From NCBI RefSeq assembly GCF_018991925.1, contig NW_024742485.1, positions 52,501 to 116,500 on the forward strand: a stretch of DNA of 64,000 bases. The letters are read 5' to 3'. Under the pieces are notes generated by a model, which was given only the letters and a program-made list of their open reading frames with translations, was not told where the DNA came from and ran no database searches. The position numbers and the translations under genes were made by a program. Positions 1 to 10,599 of this stretch are shown here, in pieces; position 1 is the first letter of the stretch; every line of letters starts with the position of its first letter. The stretch comes from Homarus americanus. Its lineage: Eukaryota > Arthropoda > Malacostraca > Decapoda > Nephropidae.

Positions 1-328
1 CTTATGAACCATTATTAGCCTCTCCAGGAAAACTTTGAAGAAATTTATCTTTGTCTTCAGTTCGTGTGTACTGTGCGTGGTGTAATGTGTCAGTCTAATT
101 GTCGTTTTCCTCCTTAAATATCGCAAGGGTATTATAAGTCATCAGTCTTTCGATGTATACGTGTAGTTCTGATCTTATAATCATATCCTAACCCCGAATA
201 CTTTAATAAAACAATAAAAATAATGAAGTTTATATATAAATTAATCATTAGCGTTGGGGTGTTTAATCTCCAGGGGAAATAATTTAGCTTGTTTAATCTA
301 CAGGTAAACCTCATTGTTATTATCTTAC

Positions 329-880
329 CAGCAGCGGAGTGTTCGTCCTGGGGTGCCAGGATAACGTTACTGGAACCACTAGTGACCTGTAGGTAATCAG
401 CTGAGCCCCCCTTCACCTTAAACTTCATGTTAACGACTGTATCATAGCTGACTACCTCAGGTGAGACGGTCGTGACGGAGCCTGGGCGGGAAAACACAAA
501 CATAATCAAACAAAATCACAATTGACTTATTCATTATGGTAAAGAGTGTATGAGATTATGGGGTGTATATATTTATCTGTAATTAACTTTATATTAAATA
601 TTAACCCATAAGAATTATTTGATGCATTTGTGTTCATTTGTAGTTAAGAATCTTGTTTTTTTTTTTACTAATTTTAAGAATCATTCATAATTGCAGAAAG
701 AGATAAAGTGTAGCAATCAAATACTTACGCCTGGCGCGAGTAGTGGCAGGCCTGTTGTGATTCTCCGTGGGCGAGTACGCCTGTTTAACAAATATATAAT
801 TATTAGTCACTATATAAAAGTATGGGATCACTTATAGACCTGCAAATTAATTCACAATGTTTATAACCTAACTGACAACT

Positions 881-914
<34 letters not shown>

Positions 915-1112
915 GTAGTTTGTTTACATTTGTATATGTATGTGTGTTGGGGTTTGTGTGTACAGTATGTGTGTGTAGCAAATTTACAATGCTACAATTA
1001 ATGACGTCATAAGGAAAGTTTAAAAGAACAAATATAAGCAGGAAGTTTACATCAGGGCGCGTTGACTCACCAAAGAAAACAAAGAATCCAATACAGGTTC
1101 AGGTATTGCCAT
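329..1112 (-). CDS. trefoil-like gene 1, N-terminal part (gene continues off the left edge)
   Basis: Three coding exons are joined by GT/AG introns: 1112-1071 (exon 1190-1071; ATG at 1112-1110, with an in-frame TGA upstream in the same exon), 780-729, and 481-329. The intron phases are 0, 1 and 1. The visible 82 residues begin MAIPEPVLDSLFSL, with no signal peptide. An Arg-rich junction TTRARRS follows (about residues 26-33), and then the first beta-strand-rich repeat, with MKFKVKGG at 50-57, DYLQVTSG at 60-67 and NVILAPQDE at 70-78. The last exon ends in a consensus donor (G/GTAAGA), so the remaining trefoil repeats lie outside the window. The exon layout, phases and repeat match the complete paralogue at 24.6-32.9 kb, whose corresponding repeat reads KFRVQGD, LYLAP, LHLEAQE. 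The family is not one I recognise. A leaderless cytokine-like or actin-binding trefoil is possible, but function is unknown. Confidence 0.65.
884..913 (+). repeat. (TG)n microsatellite in an intron of trefoil-like gene 1
   Basis: This is an uninterrupted TG dinucleotide run inside the phase-0 intron of trefoil-like gene 1, followed by a looser TG-rich stretch to about 980. Confidence 0.9.
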
Positions 1113-1729
1113 ATTATTTGTCAGTAGATTCGCGGGGTAGAGAGAAAATGCAATCGTTATCCTTCGTTCCTGGATTATTCAACCAAAGATCTGGAAAAAA
1201 AGAAGAAACAGTGTTACTTAACAAATTTATTTTCTTATTTCTTATTATAGGAGGGCAAGCTAATTATAGGTAAGTTATTCTCGCTTAATCCTCACGTATT
1301 TTCCACAGGCGTGTCAGCGTAAAGCCTCTAAGGAACACACAAACACTATAGTCTTTTATCACCAGGAAAGCTTTACACTGCGTCACCACAAGGAAGAGAC
1401 CCTTAGGCTATCGATATTACTAGGATTACAATCACTTTCTTTCAATTCATCGCCATTGTAATCACTGTTCCCTTAGTGCACATTCACCCACACATGACCT
1501 AACTCTAAGGAGACAAATACCGATTGACGTTACTCCTCCGACAGTATTAGTGGATACTGTACCTGCTTTCTGCCAAATATGAGAAGTCACCACGAATTTA
1601 AATATCGGGATGTTATCAAATGCATACAGGATAATCAGATAAGCGAACACTGTATCACATATACTAAGAATATATCAGACGCCCGTGTGATATTTGGTGT
1701 CCGTGTGCATAAAGCAATCGAGAGCTCAC

Positions 1730-1779
1730 CTTGGCTCAGTGGTACAGGATGTGTATCTTGCAATAGCTGGCAGGTTACT
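1730..1779 (-). other. 5' non-coding exon 1 of trefoil-like gene 1
   Basis: This is a predicted 50-base first exon from the initiator A at 1779 to a consensus donor, AAG/GTGAGC, at 1730/1729. It contains no ATG. The next exon begins after a polypyrimidine-CCAG acceptor at 1191-1200 and opens with a stop codon in the coding frame, so this exon is 5' UTR. No transcript is available, so the join is inferred. Confidence 0.5.
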
Positions 1780-1811
1780 GAATGACACAGGCACCGGCCA
1801 AGCCTTATATA
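1777..1811 (-). promoter_or_regulatory. TATA-plus-initiator core promoter of trefoil-like gene 1
   Basis: On the minus strand a TATATAA box lies at 1811-1805. A TCAGT arthropod-type initiator follows at 1781-1777, which puts the predicted start A at 1779, 32 bases after the first T of the box. This is the usual TATA-to-initiator spacing. The predicted transcript runs directly into a splice donor (AAG/GTGAGC) at 1730/1729. Box, initiator and donor are read directly; use as a promoter is inferred. Confidence 0.6.
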
Positions 1812-1861
1812 CAAAAACATCAAGGAATGTTTCCGGATTTTTTTTTCATGTTGCGTTATGC

Positions 1862-1917
<56 letters not shown>

Positions 1918-1991
1918 ATGTGTATGTATGTATGTATGCATGCATGCATGCATGTATGTATGTATGTATGTATGTATGTATGTATGTATGT
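1862..1991 (+). repeat. compound (TG)n / (TATG)n / (CATG)n microsatellite
   Basis: A run of TG dinucleotides grades into TATG and CATG tetranucleotides. It lies 50-180 bases upstream of the predicted promoter of trefoil-like gene 1. The Cys/Val- and Tyr/His-rich open frames seen here on both strands are translations of this repeat, not genes. Confidence 0.95.
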
Positions 1992-2139
1992 GTATGTGTC
2001 TGTGGTGTCTGTACTTGTGCTACCTACACTATAGTAAACATCGCCCACGCAGCTACTGTATACAGTATATGTTAGGTTTTCCCGACATCTTATGACGCAA
2101 CTCTCATTTGTTTTTATCCCGGTGTCTGTTAGTCAATTC

Positions 2140-2400
2140 ATTCATCACCAGCTTATTTCACCTTAAGCTAACCACTTTAATGCTAATTTAATCTAACCTA
2201 GCCTAACCTGACCACCTGAATGCTAGCCAACTTAACCTAACCACCCGAATGCTAACCTAACTTAACTCCAGCTTATTTCATCTTAAGATTAACCATCCTT
2301 ACACTAACCTAACCTAACCTCAACTAACCTAACCTTGACTAACACCCAAGTAACGTTAGGGTAATTAATCAACAGGTGAGATAAACTCAGGTGGAGCTAA
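2140..2400 (+). repeat. copy of a dispersed palindromic CCTAA-rich element
   Basis: The left end reads AGCTTATTTCACCTTAAG. The core is rich in CCTAACC and ACTTAACC. The right end carries AGGTGAGATAAACTC and CTAATCTTCAGGTGA, close to an inverted version of the left end. The same ends and the CCTAA core recur at about 6.1-6.4, 6.8, 24.05-24.15, 29.15-29.25, 29.65, 31.95, 32.6, 60.2-60.4 and 61.9 kb. The structure suggests a MITE or foldback family. No coding capacity is visible. Confidence 0.6.
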
Positions 2401-2689
2401 TCTTCAGGTGACTCCTTGATTGATTCACACTCGTATTGATTTGTTATTTTGTTGTTACACCTGGTGAAGACTACAACAAGAAACTGTATGTTTTTCTTAT
2501 GTTTAACATGAATAAGACCTCCTATATACCAAACATTATCAACAGGGTGTCTCGAAAAGTTTACACAATCTACCTCACATTGTAGATTTTTGTTGAGATC
2601 AATTGAATGCTTTATTACATCATTGTGTGTTGGAAGATTACGCAAATTGACAAGTGAGGAGAAATTTTGCGACACCCTATGGGGGGGGG

Positions 2690-3660
2690 GCCTCTGGCTC
2701 TTCAAAAACAAAATCTCTGGTTATTGCACAAAAGAGAGTTGAACGGACAATGACCTACTTGAAAAAAACAGATCATACAAACGAAAAATTTGCGAAATTG
2801 AAAATGTTAAAATTTGAAGATATTAACACCTACTGCTGTGCCCTCTTTGTTTACAAATCTATCAATAACTTGCTTGACAATAATTATTTCCAGTTCCGGA
2901 ATAATCAGAAATACAACTTAAGGCACCCAGAGCTACTAAGACCACCCCCCATGCGCTCCTCTCAGTCCCAGACCTCCATAAAATATCAGGTGTGAAGGTG
3001 TGGAACAACTTGCCCCACCCATCCGAGCAAAGACTACGCTCCCTTCCTTTAAATCATCTCTAAAACAATATCTATTGTCTAAGTATTAATACTTCTTGTA
3101 ACACTTACCATATTTACAGTACCTGCTTTAATTGTACCATCAAAACCGTTTTATCGGAAATTATCATGTACGTAAATATAAATTATCATGTAAATATATA
3201 AGAAATTACCATTGCAATAAACACATTTGCCAACTAGACATAATCCTAACAGCTCTGTCCTCTTGTTCAACCTTATTACTGTACAACCCATGTTGTACTG
3301 CTCCCCCATTATACTTATGTTTTTCAATTCCACTGTAATTTATGTAAATGCTTATAATATAAATTAAAACAAACTAAACTAATCCAAAAAATTTTAAATA
3401 AATAAAATAAACAAATATTGAAGTGATAACCGTGGTAACATTATGAGATGTTCTTATTACCACCATGCTATTGTACTATTCCAGATGTTACTAAATGTAA
3501 CATAATACTTCCTTGAGATAAATGTATAGTATATATCAGGTGCTTCAAAGAGAGCTCAGGTTCTCAACTGGCTCAGCCATGTTAATATTTTTATTATTAT
3601 CCACTCTGTATCTGTGTTTTTCTGGCTAAATAAACCGTTTCAATTAAATTCAATTCAACA
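2690..3660 (+). mobile_element. LINE 3' end: reverse-transcriptase C-terminal tail plus 3' UTR
   Basis: An open frame encodes IAQKRVERTMTYLKKTDHTN, then FAKLKMLKFEDIN and LFVYKSINNLL, and further on YNLRHPELLRPP. After a one-base frameshift near 2988 it continues VKVWNNLPHP and LPSF. These blocks match the C-terminal end of many arthropod non-LTR retrotransposon ORF2 proteins, with 'QKR', the 'VYKxxNNLLP' block and the 'WNxLP' block in that order. The 3' UTR ends at about 3600-3660 with TTTTTCTGGCTAAATAAACC and ATTCAA-type tail repeats. The same 3' end recurs at 40290-40362 and inverted at 23188-23285. The copy is 5'-truncated and dead. The clade (Jockey- or CR1-group) is not certain. Confidence 0.7.
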
Positions 3661-3669
3661 CACACACAC

Positions 3670-5040
3670 GCACGCGGAAAAAACGTCGCCCTTCTAAAAT
3701 CCGGTTGTACTGTGTGAGTTGGTTTACGTCAGTAGTCGAAGAGGTAAATACCCAATGCGACTTCTTTTCCTATCTCCCCTCAGACTGCCCTCCACATCTC
3801 CTATGCTTTTATTTTCTCCTCTTCCACCTTATTCCCTCATCTGTCATACTTCCCAGTGTCTCTCTTCCCTTCCTCACCTTCATAACACCTCCCTTCTCTC
3901 CTCTTTTACTCCCTCATCTGTCTTGCTCTTTCATTTTCCCCTCTTCCCTTCTCTATTACCTCAATAACAGCTACGAACACAAGCCATCATTTATAATTTT
4001 AACAGTACAGTAGGTGATGGCAGTGGGTGGGTGGCTATTAGGTAAATACCGTGAGTGTGTGAAGCTAGACATACACACTGAGTACACTGGCCCTCTCAGA
4101 TCTTTCTTATTTCTCCAGTTACCAGTTTGTGGACAGAGTTGTTACACCATCTTGAAACTGATCCCTTCTGCCCACGTGCAGCTTCCAGACACCACAGCTG
4201 CATCAGACCTACACGACCGATCACCCTGCTGTAATATCTGTAACTTGTACTGTTTGTTCATCCCATGTTTCCTCCTCCTGTTGTAACGATATATTTTGGT
4301 CAACTGACCCGCGCTCCCCAGTGTCGCCGAATGTGTAATCAATGCCATCACTGTTTACTGTTTATTTTCAACCTTTCGCCGCTATTATCTTTCAAATCAT
4401 TCATTATTATAATATACTTTTAACATATATTCACGCCCACAAATACACTATCCCAGCTCTTGAATATTTGATAATTAACTCTCAGAATACAATTACACCC
4501 AGAAACTCTCTCATATACACATACAGTACACCGTCAACCCTTCCCTCATACTTATGAGTTATAAAAATATCCTCATACACTTACACCTACACTCAATAAA
4601 TGCCATCATACACTCATACCCTCACGCTTACACCTGTCAACAAGAATGATGTTATGGTGGTGTAACCGGTAGGGGGTTACCCCTACACAGGGTTTTTTGT
4701 TTGTTTTTTTGCTGCACTACACCTTGACCCGCTGTCAGTAAGGTGGATCCCCAACGAGCTGATTCACCAAAGATCCTTCCTAAAATATTTTCCGTTTTCA
4801 AGGGATCTCCCCTGACACCTCAGAGAGACATATGAACACACGCTAAAACTTCTTTTTTTAAGTGAGACGACATTTTTCTTCCCTCTTTCAATTTTCGACA
4901 AAGTATAAACATCCTCAGGCCAAGATAAATATTGAGCCCAGCCGGATACAAACACACATACACACTCATACGTGTACGTATGTACGTCAAATGTTTATGT
5001 ATAGCTTTTTAATTAATTGTTAATTGTTGTTATATGAATA
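3670..5040. other. stretch without recognisable genes
   Basis: A pyrimidine-rich stretch (3760-3960, mostly CT, CCT and TTCC) is followed by ordinary AT-rich DNA. I found no splice-supported exon, TE domain or RNA gene. Short open frames here lack codon structure or similarity that I recognise. Confidence 0.6.
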
Positions 5041-5043
5041 TTA

Positions 5044-5440
5044 CTAACACGAACACACGCACGCGCGCGCACACTTCTCCTTTTGCTGCCGAGGTGCACA
5101 GACCTTTTCTTTGGCTCTCCCAGCCAGGGGGTAAACATGAGACCCCCCCCCCCAACCACCTCCTACCCCACCAAAAAACCTTCCAGTGCAAGGATGGTTG
5201 ATCAACTCACCGTGACAATTATAACTCAATCAGAAACAAGCGTTGAACAGTGGAGAAGCCAGCGAGGTGACAGACCATACAGGGACGGCGTCGGCCACAA
5301 CCTCTCCATAGAGAAGACCCTCACCAACCCCAGTGAGACTGACTGTACCATCTGCACTGAGGCCGACTATCACCTAGCTGTACCAGGGCTAAGACCACCA
5401 CCTCTCCAACCACGGTGACAACTATCAGCCCTTAGTAGGT
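5044..5440 (+). other. GC-rich island of unknown nature
   Basis: This short block is richer in GC than its surroundings. It opens with a (CG/CA) run at 5050-5072 and a C10 run at 5143. An open frame on the plus strand (about 5083-5418) contains NLSIEKTLTNPSETDC and ends PPLQPR. I recognise no domain, and no flanking splice sites are convincing. It could be part of a transposable element. Confidence 0.25.
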
Positions 5441-5822
5441 GTACCACGTGATTTTTCCTCTTATTTTATAAAAAGTTTGGGCTCAATAACTCACTCCCGA
5501 TATCACCGTGTGTACGCGAGATGATTTATGTCCATTGTGTTTTGTCAGTTCTCACACACACACACACACACACAGGAGGCACGTTACTTCCCCATCGCCA
5601 CGCGCTTCAACAACCAAGAACTTAAGCACCTATCATTACACTGCCTCTTTACACGTAGTCTTCCACCTCCTCTGTTGACTCGCCACCCCGTGAATGTTAT
5701 CTTCTGAATGAGGGAAGGAAATTGATAGCTTGTTTAATATTTAATTATCTTCATCGTTGATGTTCTTCTCTGAATTAAACATGTCACTGTTGATGTTATT
5801 TTAAAACATCTGAAAAGTGTTT

Positions 5823-6020
5823 CATATAAGAACATAAGGAGTCTGCAATAGGCCGGTTGGCCTGTGCATGGCAGCTCCTGTCGAGAGTTACTACCACTCT
5901 CTATCATCCATGAATCTATCTAGCCTCCTTTTAAAATTCTCCAGCGTTCCAGCACTTACTACAAAGTTGCTAGGCTTGTTCCACTCGTCCACCACCCTAT
6001 CGAGATAATCTTTGACTGGT
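5823..6020 (-). mobile_element. CR1-type LINE tail fragment
   Basis: The minus-strand translation reads YLDRVVDEWNKPSNFVVSAG, then FKRRLDRFMDDREW and a stop. This is the terminal block of CR1-like ORF2 proteins (RVVDxWN, then VVSAxT, then FKRRLDxFMxD). Beyond the stop, 5823-5880 corresponds to the conserved 3' tail with the mirrored GGCC box and a CTTATGTTCTTA end. It belongs to the same family as the copies at 28.66-29.07 and 33.5-33.94 kb. It is severely 5'-truncated. Confidence 0.7.
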
Positions 6021-6119
6021 CTAGTGTTATTGTTCATTTTACTCTCAACACTTGTGTAATAGTCAAGACAAAATTGAGCACTTGAAAATTTATTCACCTA
6101 TTAACTTAATTCACCTGAT

Positions 6120-6420
6120 AATTAAAAACCTTAACGCTACCTGGGGGTTAGGTTAAGTGAGATTAGGGTAGGGTAGGTTATGTTAGTGTGTATGCTGTGT
6201 TGACAATAGTAAGAGAAACACTGAAGCAAATAGTCAGATCAGTTTGGTTAGGTTAGGTTGTTTAACGCCTGATGCACCCTCCCTCTGAAGTAAATAAAAT
6301 CGTCTGGTGTTACCCAAATAATATATTGAAATTGACGTCCCTATAGCGAAGGGAATACTCATGAGGTGTGATAAGCTGAGAAGGGGCAGATCTTCAGGTG
6401 ATCTGGAAAAACAAGATTGA
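6120..6420 (+). repeat. copy of the dispersed CCTAA/TTAGG palindromic element
   Basis: It has TTAGG-type runs (GGTTAGGTTAGG at 6245-6258) flanked by GAGGTGTGATAAGCTGAG and AGATCTTCAGGTGATCTGG. These are the diagnostic right-end motifs of the family described at 2140-2400. A second, shorter copy is at 6780-6890. Confidence 0.5.
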
Positions 6421-7410
6421 CCAATACTACTGTATAGTTGACTCAAGCTTCCCACGCGGCACAGTACAGTACAGTACACAGCGAGCGTTAACCGTAAACC
6501 CCCATTAGTTGTAGTAAGGGAATTCCTCGGCTGCGCCACGTTTTGAATCTCTTTGACGTCAGTTTCGTGGACTAGTGGCGGTAAACTTCAGCAAAGAATT
6601 TGCCTACAGTTCTGAACGTTGTAAGAATGACGCAGTGTTCTCCATCTCTTTCACCATCTGTGCGTAACATCCGGTTTGGTTCAGTTATGTGTGATAACTC
6701 GCCTCCACCCACCAAACTTGAACCTAACTTGATATCATTGAGTGGGATGCGACAAAAAATAGAATCGTTTGAGGCACCACAGCTAATTTCACCTCATGGT
6801 TAAACATACGAATGCAAACCTAACTCTGACCTAACCTAACCAAGTGAAATAAGCTCGCGAGTGCCTAATTTCCAGGTGATTCAAATATTCAAAATGAATT
6901 ATAACTGGCAATGTTTATAATTAAACATTGTATTTCCCACTAATCTATCCCAGCTTAAAATATTTCTACTGCATACCATAAAAATCTTGTTTACTAAGAT
7001 AACGAACAGAAATTGATACTGTATCTTGAAAGACTTTCCACACACGTAAGATAATGATAACCTATGATAAAAATTACGTTCAAGAGAGAGTTAAAACAGT
7101 ACTGACAAGAGTAGTAGTTATAGTAGAAACAAAGAACACCATCAATGTAGCAACACAGGTATACCAACATTATTAACAGCTGCAAAATTAATAGCAATTA
7201 TCATAGTTTCTCGTGAGGCTCGTCTATCACGGCAAGAAAGGTTGACGTCACTTACAGGAAACTACGTAATGGGTTTTTTTATTCAAAATTTTTTTTAGCA
7301 ACTATATTTAATCAATGTTGGAGATACGGGTGATGAAAGCAATTATGTAAAAGGCAAAATGTACCGTACGTGTTATATAATCCCCTTTATATTAATGTTA
7401 ACAATAAAAA

Positions 7411-7414
7411 TAAC

Positions 7415-7462
<48 letters not shown>
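7411..7462 (+). repeat. (AAT)n microsatellite
   Basis: A run of about 15 AAT/ATA trinucleotides in otherwise AT-rich DNA. Confidence 0.95.
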
Positions 7463-7463
<1 letters not shown>

Positions 7464-7694
7464 GCAAAATGTAATAAATAATAAACTTAAACAAAATATT
7501 TAAATTAAAAACAAAACAAGAAAAGCTTAAAATGTAACATTTTAATGATTAAATATATACCCGACCCTCACACCAAAGTGCCTAGTGCAATTCGTATTTT
7601 GTTTTGTCTATTTCAGGTTAACATTCCCTCGACGAATGAGTATATTTAGTCTCCACTTGAATCATATACGTGTATGTTTTGTTATTAGTTATTG

Positions 7695-7697
<3 letters not shown>

Positions 7698-7745
<48 letters not shown>
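7698..7745 (+). repeat. (TG)n microsatellite
   Basis: An uninterrupted run of about 24 TG dinucleotides. Confidence 0.95.
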
Positions 7746-7748
<3 letters not shown>

Positions 7749-8609
7749 TACGTCAGATTAACGCGTCTTGGCATTAAAGAGTTTAACAGTAATAGGGTTA
7801 TCTCAATCGCTGTAATCTACCCTTTCTGAACCATATATGTGTGAGCTATAGCACTACAGTTTGTTACAGTAAAGTCATGTCACTGTCAAGTTTTATGTGG
7901 CAAAGATATGTAGACTTTAAGATGATAAACAATGTATTTTGTATAATATGATCCTCTGTTGTATATAACGGGTAAGTTATATTCACAGGTGGTGGATCGA
8001 CAAGAGGTAGGCATTAGGTGTGTAAAGTATAGCTAATATTTAATAATATATAAGATACATATAGGAAACTACTCGGTTAGTAAGTACAACATTATTATAC
8101 AGTAACGAAACTTGTACTGTAGACCAAATAACAACAGTTGTAAGGTATACTGTATAATTATGCAGTAGTGACAGTTGTAGAGTACACAGTATACGCAGTA
8201 ACAACAGTTATATAAGCAGTAACAACAACTGCAGTGGCAACAGTTGTACAGTTGGATACACACAGACCACGACCCATCCGTGGGACGTTGTCTAAATATA
8301 GTACCAAGTTGTTAAGGGTTGAATTTGTATACATATCGGCCTCCTTATTCCCATACTTAACCCACTACGCCATTCATTCCTCTCATCTCGTTATCTGATA
8401 CCCCGCACATCTGGGAACGCTCTCCTCCGGTTACAATGGCAGAAGCGTCTGTGTGTTTACTGCAGATTGTGTTCAGTACTGTCATTACGGTGTGGTTATT
8501 ACCACCACACCTGCTATAACTATTAATACTGAGACTTATAATCACATTATTATTGCTAGTACCAAGTGATACCACTGATGACATAACTATACACCATACT
8601 ACTCCCACC

Positions 8610-8640
<31 letters not shown>

Positions 8641-9518
8641 ACTATTAACGACTATTAATACTAACTATTACAACTAATTAATACAACTAGTACCATTACA
8701 ACTTTATTATAATTCTGGCCTTCGAGACTATTACTACTATTACTAACTACGACGACTAATTAATATAACAACAATCTACAGTGTACTTGCATAATTTCAT
8801 AAGCTGGCGCCTCTTGATACTTGCGTCACATGTGAGGACTTTCCCTGCCTTTTCTCGGAACATCCTTACCGTCTCGGAACTCGGCGTATCGACACCCTAG
8901 CCGTGCGTTGTGCTACTGGTTTCTAATTTAAAGCACGTCATTTGATTTTGTTTCTTGGTATTCACTATTTAATTATTTTTGCTTTTATTCGTTTGCTGAA
9001 GTGTACAACATTTGTTTTTATTTAACAAGAGATTCCAAGCTTATTTTTTCATATACTTGTACTGTTTCTAAGCTTAAACGTTAGTCATTTCTGGCGTAAA
9101 TGTATGTTAAATATTTCTGTGTTTGTCTATCTTCATAGCATGTGTCTGGTTCCACTATGTTCAGTGACTTCAGTCTCTATCACCATAAAATAAATGGGGA
9201 GTTCAGGTTTGTAGAATTTAATGAGTTACCCATCAAACCTTACATTTTCTTTGATGGGTGTTTATTTTTTTAGGCCAAACATCGCCAAACCCCACATTGC
9301 ACTCCTTCACACTCTTAGAGATCGTTTATAGATAAATAGAAGAACATTCATTAATATAAATCCCTTGGAAAATAACGTGATTGGTTCATTTAGTGTCTGG
9401 AATACCGACAGACACTGATTACTACAGTTATCCCCTTTCGGTTAAGTGAATAAAAAACCCGAATCCTGTCGTTAATATGGAAGACAAGTGGATGGTGAAC
9501 TTCCTTTTGTGAACACAC

Positions 9519-10288
9519 CAGTGGCGTATGATGGGTATTGAAACAGGGTGTGCTGAGCATTATAATAAGAAAAAGACTAAACTTTAAGTTGTATAAAATA
9601 AATTACATACTTATAAAAGGTAGTATATTACGCATATAAACAGCAGAGAAATGCAAAATAGAAGAAAGTATTGTAGAAGTGCACATATATTACCAGTGCA
9701 ATTTAAAGAAATATATATTTAACTTACCCATTTTATTTATACATTAGTTCTATTCTTTTTTTTTGCGATGTAAACTGCAATATAACGTCATCATAAAAGG
9801 AGCCTCTTTGTCTTAATTCCGTGAGTAAATTCTTTTCAACAGTATTTCCCATTGTGTAAGAAGGGTGAAAATGATGTTAAAGTATCTAAATTAAATTGCA
9901 CAGTGAGCTTTAAATACAATGTGCATCAAAACAAAGAGATATATTTTAACATTCACAGTAAACGGAAACGAAGTACGGAGCAACACTTCCTCCGCCGGGT
10001 GCTACTGGCTGGCCGCTCGACTTCACTCGCTATAAACCGTCCCTCCCCGCCTCGGTACCCTCCCATCTGGTACTACTACCCAAAGTGTGCGGTGACAGCT
10101 CCACTCAACTGCAGGCTCTGCAGCTAATAGCAAGCCAACAGGAAAGCCAACAGTTGAGGTTAACACTGTGTTAATACATGTAAAATGTCATGTATATTTA
10201 TTTACATTAAATAAAAGTATTAAATCATCATTTCATGACTTTATGGGTGTGCGGAGCACACCTAGCGCACCCTGAATATACACCCCTG
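9519..10288. mobile_element. hAT-like non-autonomous DNA transposon (MITE), about 770 bp
   Basis: The left end reads CAGTGGCGTAT and the right end, on the opposite strand, CAGGGGTGTAT: 9 of 11 bases match as terminal inverted repeats. Subterminal copies of the GGGTGTGCTGAGCA type occur at both ends. The element is flanked by near-identical 8-bp duplications, GAACACAC (9511-9518) and GAGCACAC (10289-10296). An 8-bp target duplication with CAGNGG termini is characteristic of hAT elements. The interior holds only one short frame (9852-10127) without transposase motifs, so mobilisation would have depended on a transposase encoded elsewhere. Confidence 0.7.
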
Positions 10289-10317
10289 GAGCACACCTGC
10301 CCTCATAGCTTAGCCTT

Positions 10318-10566
10318 TCAAGAGCAGGATTTAAAAGTAACGGCTCGGTTCTCCTGAATAACTTTCACCTCATCTTGGCGAGTCAGGGGCACGCCCGAGT
10401 CCCCTCTCTGAGTGAACGAGCTACTTTCTTTCCGACTCAAGAGAAAGCCAAGAAATTTCCTTGATTTTACAGGATGTAGAAGTGAATGTTCCGTATCTTT
10501 AGCGATGAATAACAGAGCTTCAGGATTTCCTGTTGACCTCAAGAGGACAAGACTAACAAAGGCCAA
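10318..10566 (-). other. isolated open frame, possible 3'-terminal exon
   Basis: This 82-codon minus-strand frame has a candidate acceptor (GTCAACAG/GAAATC) inside it, near 10530. It contains the blocks SRKFLGFLLSRKE, VPLTRQDEVKVIQE and AVTFKSCS, then a stop. The last block weakly resembles the terminal RFEMFDCTRS of trefoil-like gene 2, but the similarity is too slight to claim homology. No partner exon was found upstream. It may be chance. Confidence 0.2.
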
Positions 10567-10599
10567 TTACTGATTAATATTTTACCAAGTGGCGTGAAA

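Larger units (their letters stand above)
6900..9510. other. AT-rich stretch without recognisable genes
   Basis: Apart from the two microsatellites listed and loose CTA/ACTATT trinucleotide runs at 8590-8760, I see no exon with both splice sites, no TE protein block and no RNA gene here. Confidence 0.6.

Noticed and set aside
2397..2711. 104-codon minus-strand frame
   Set aside because: It overlaps the start of the plus-strand LINE remnant and the dispersed element and has no recognisable domain. It is probably a shadow.
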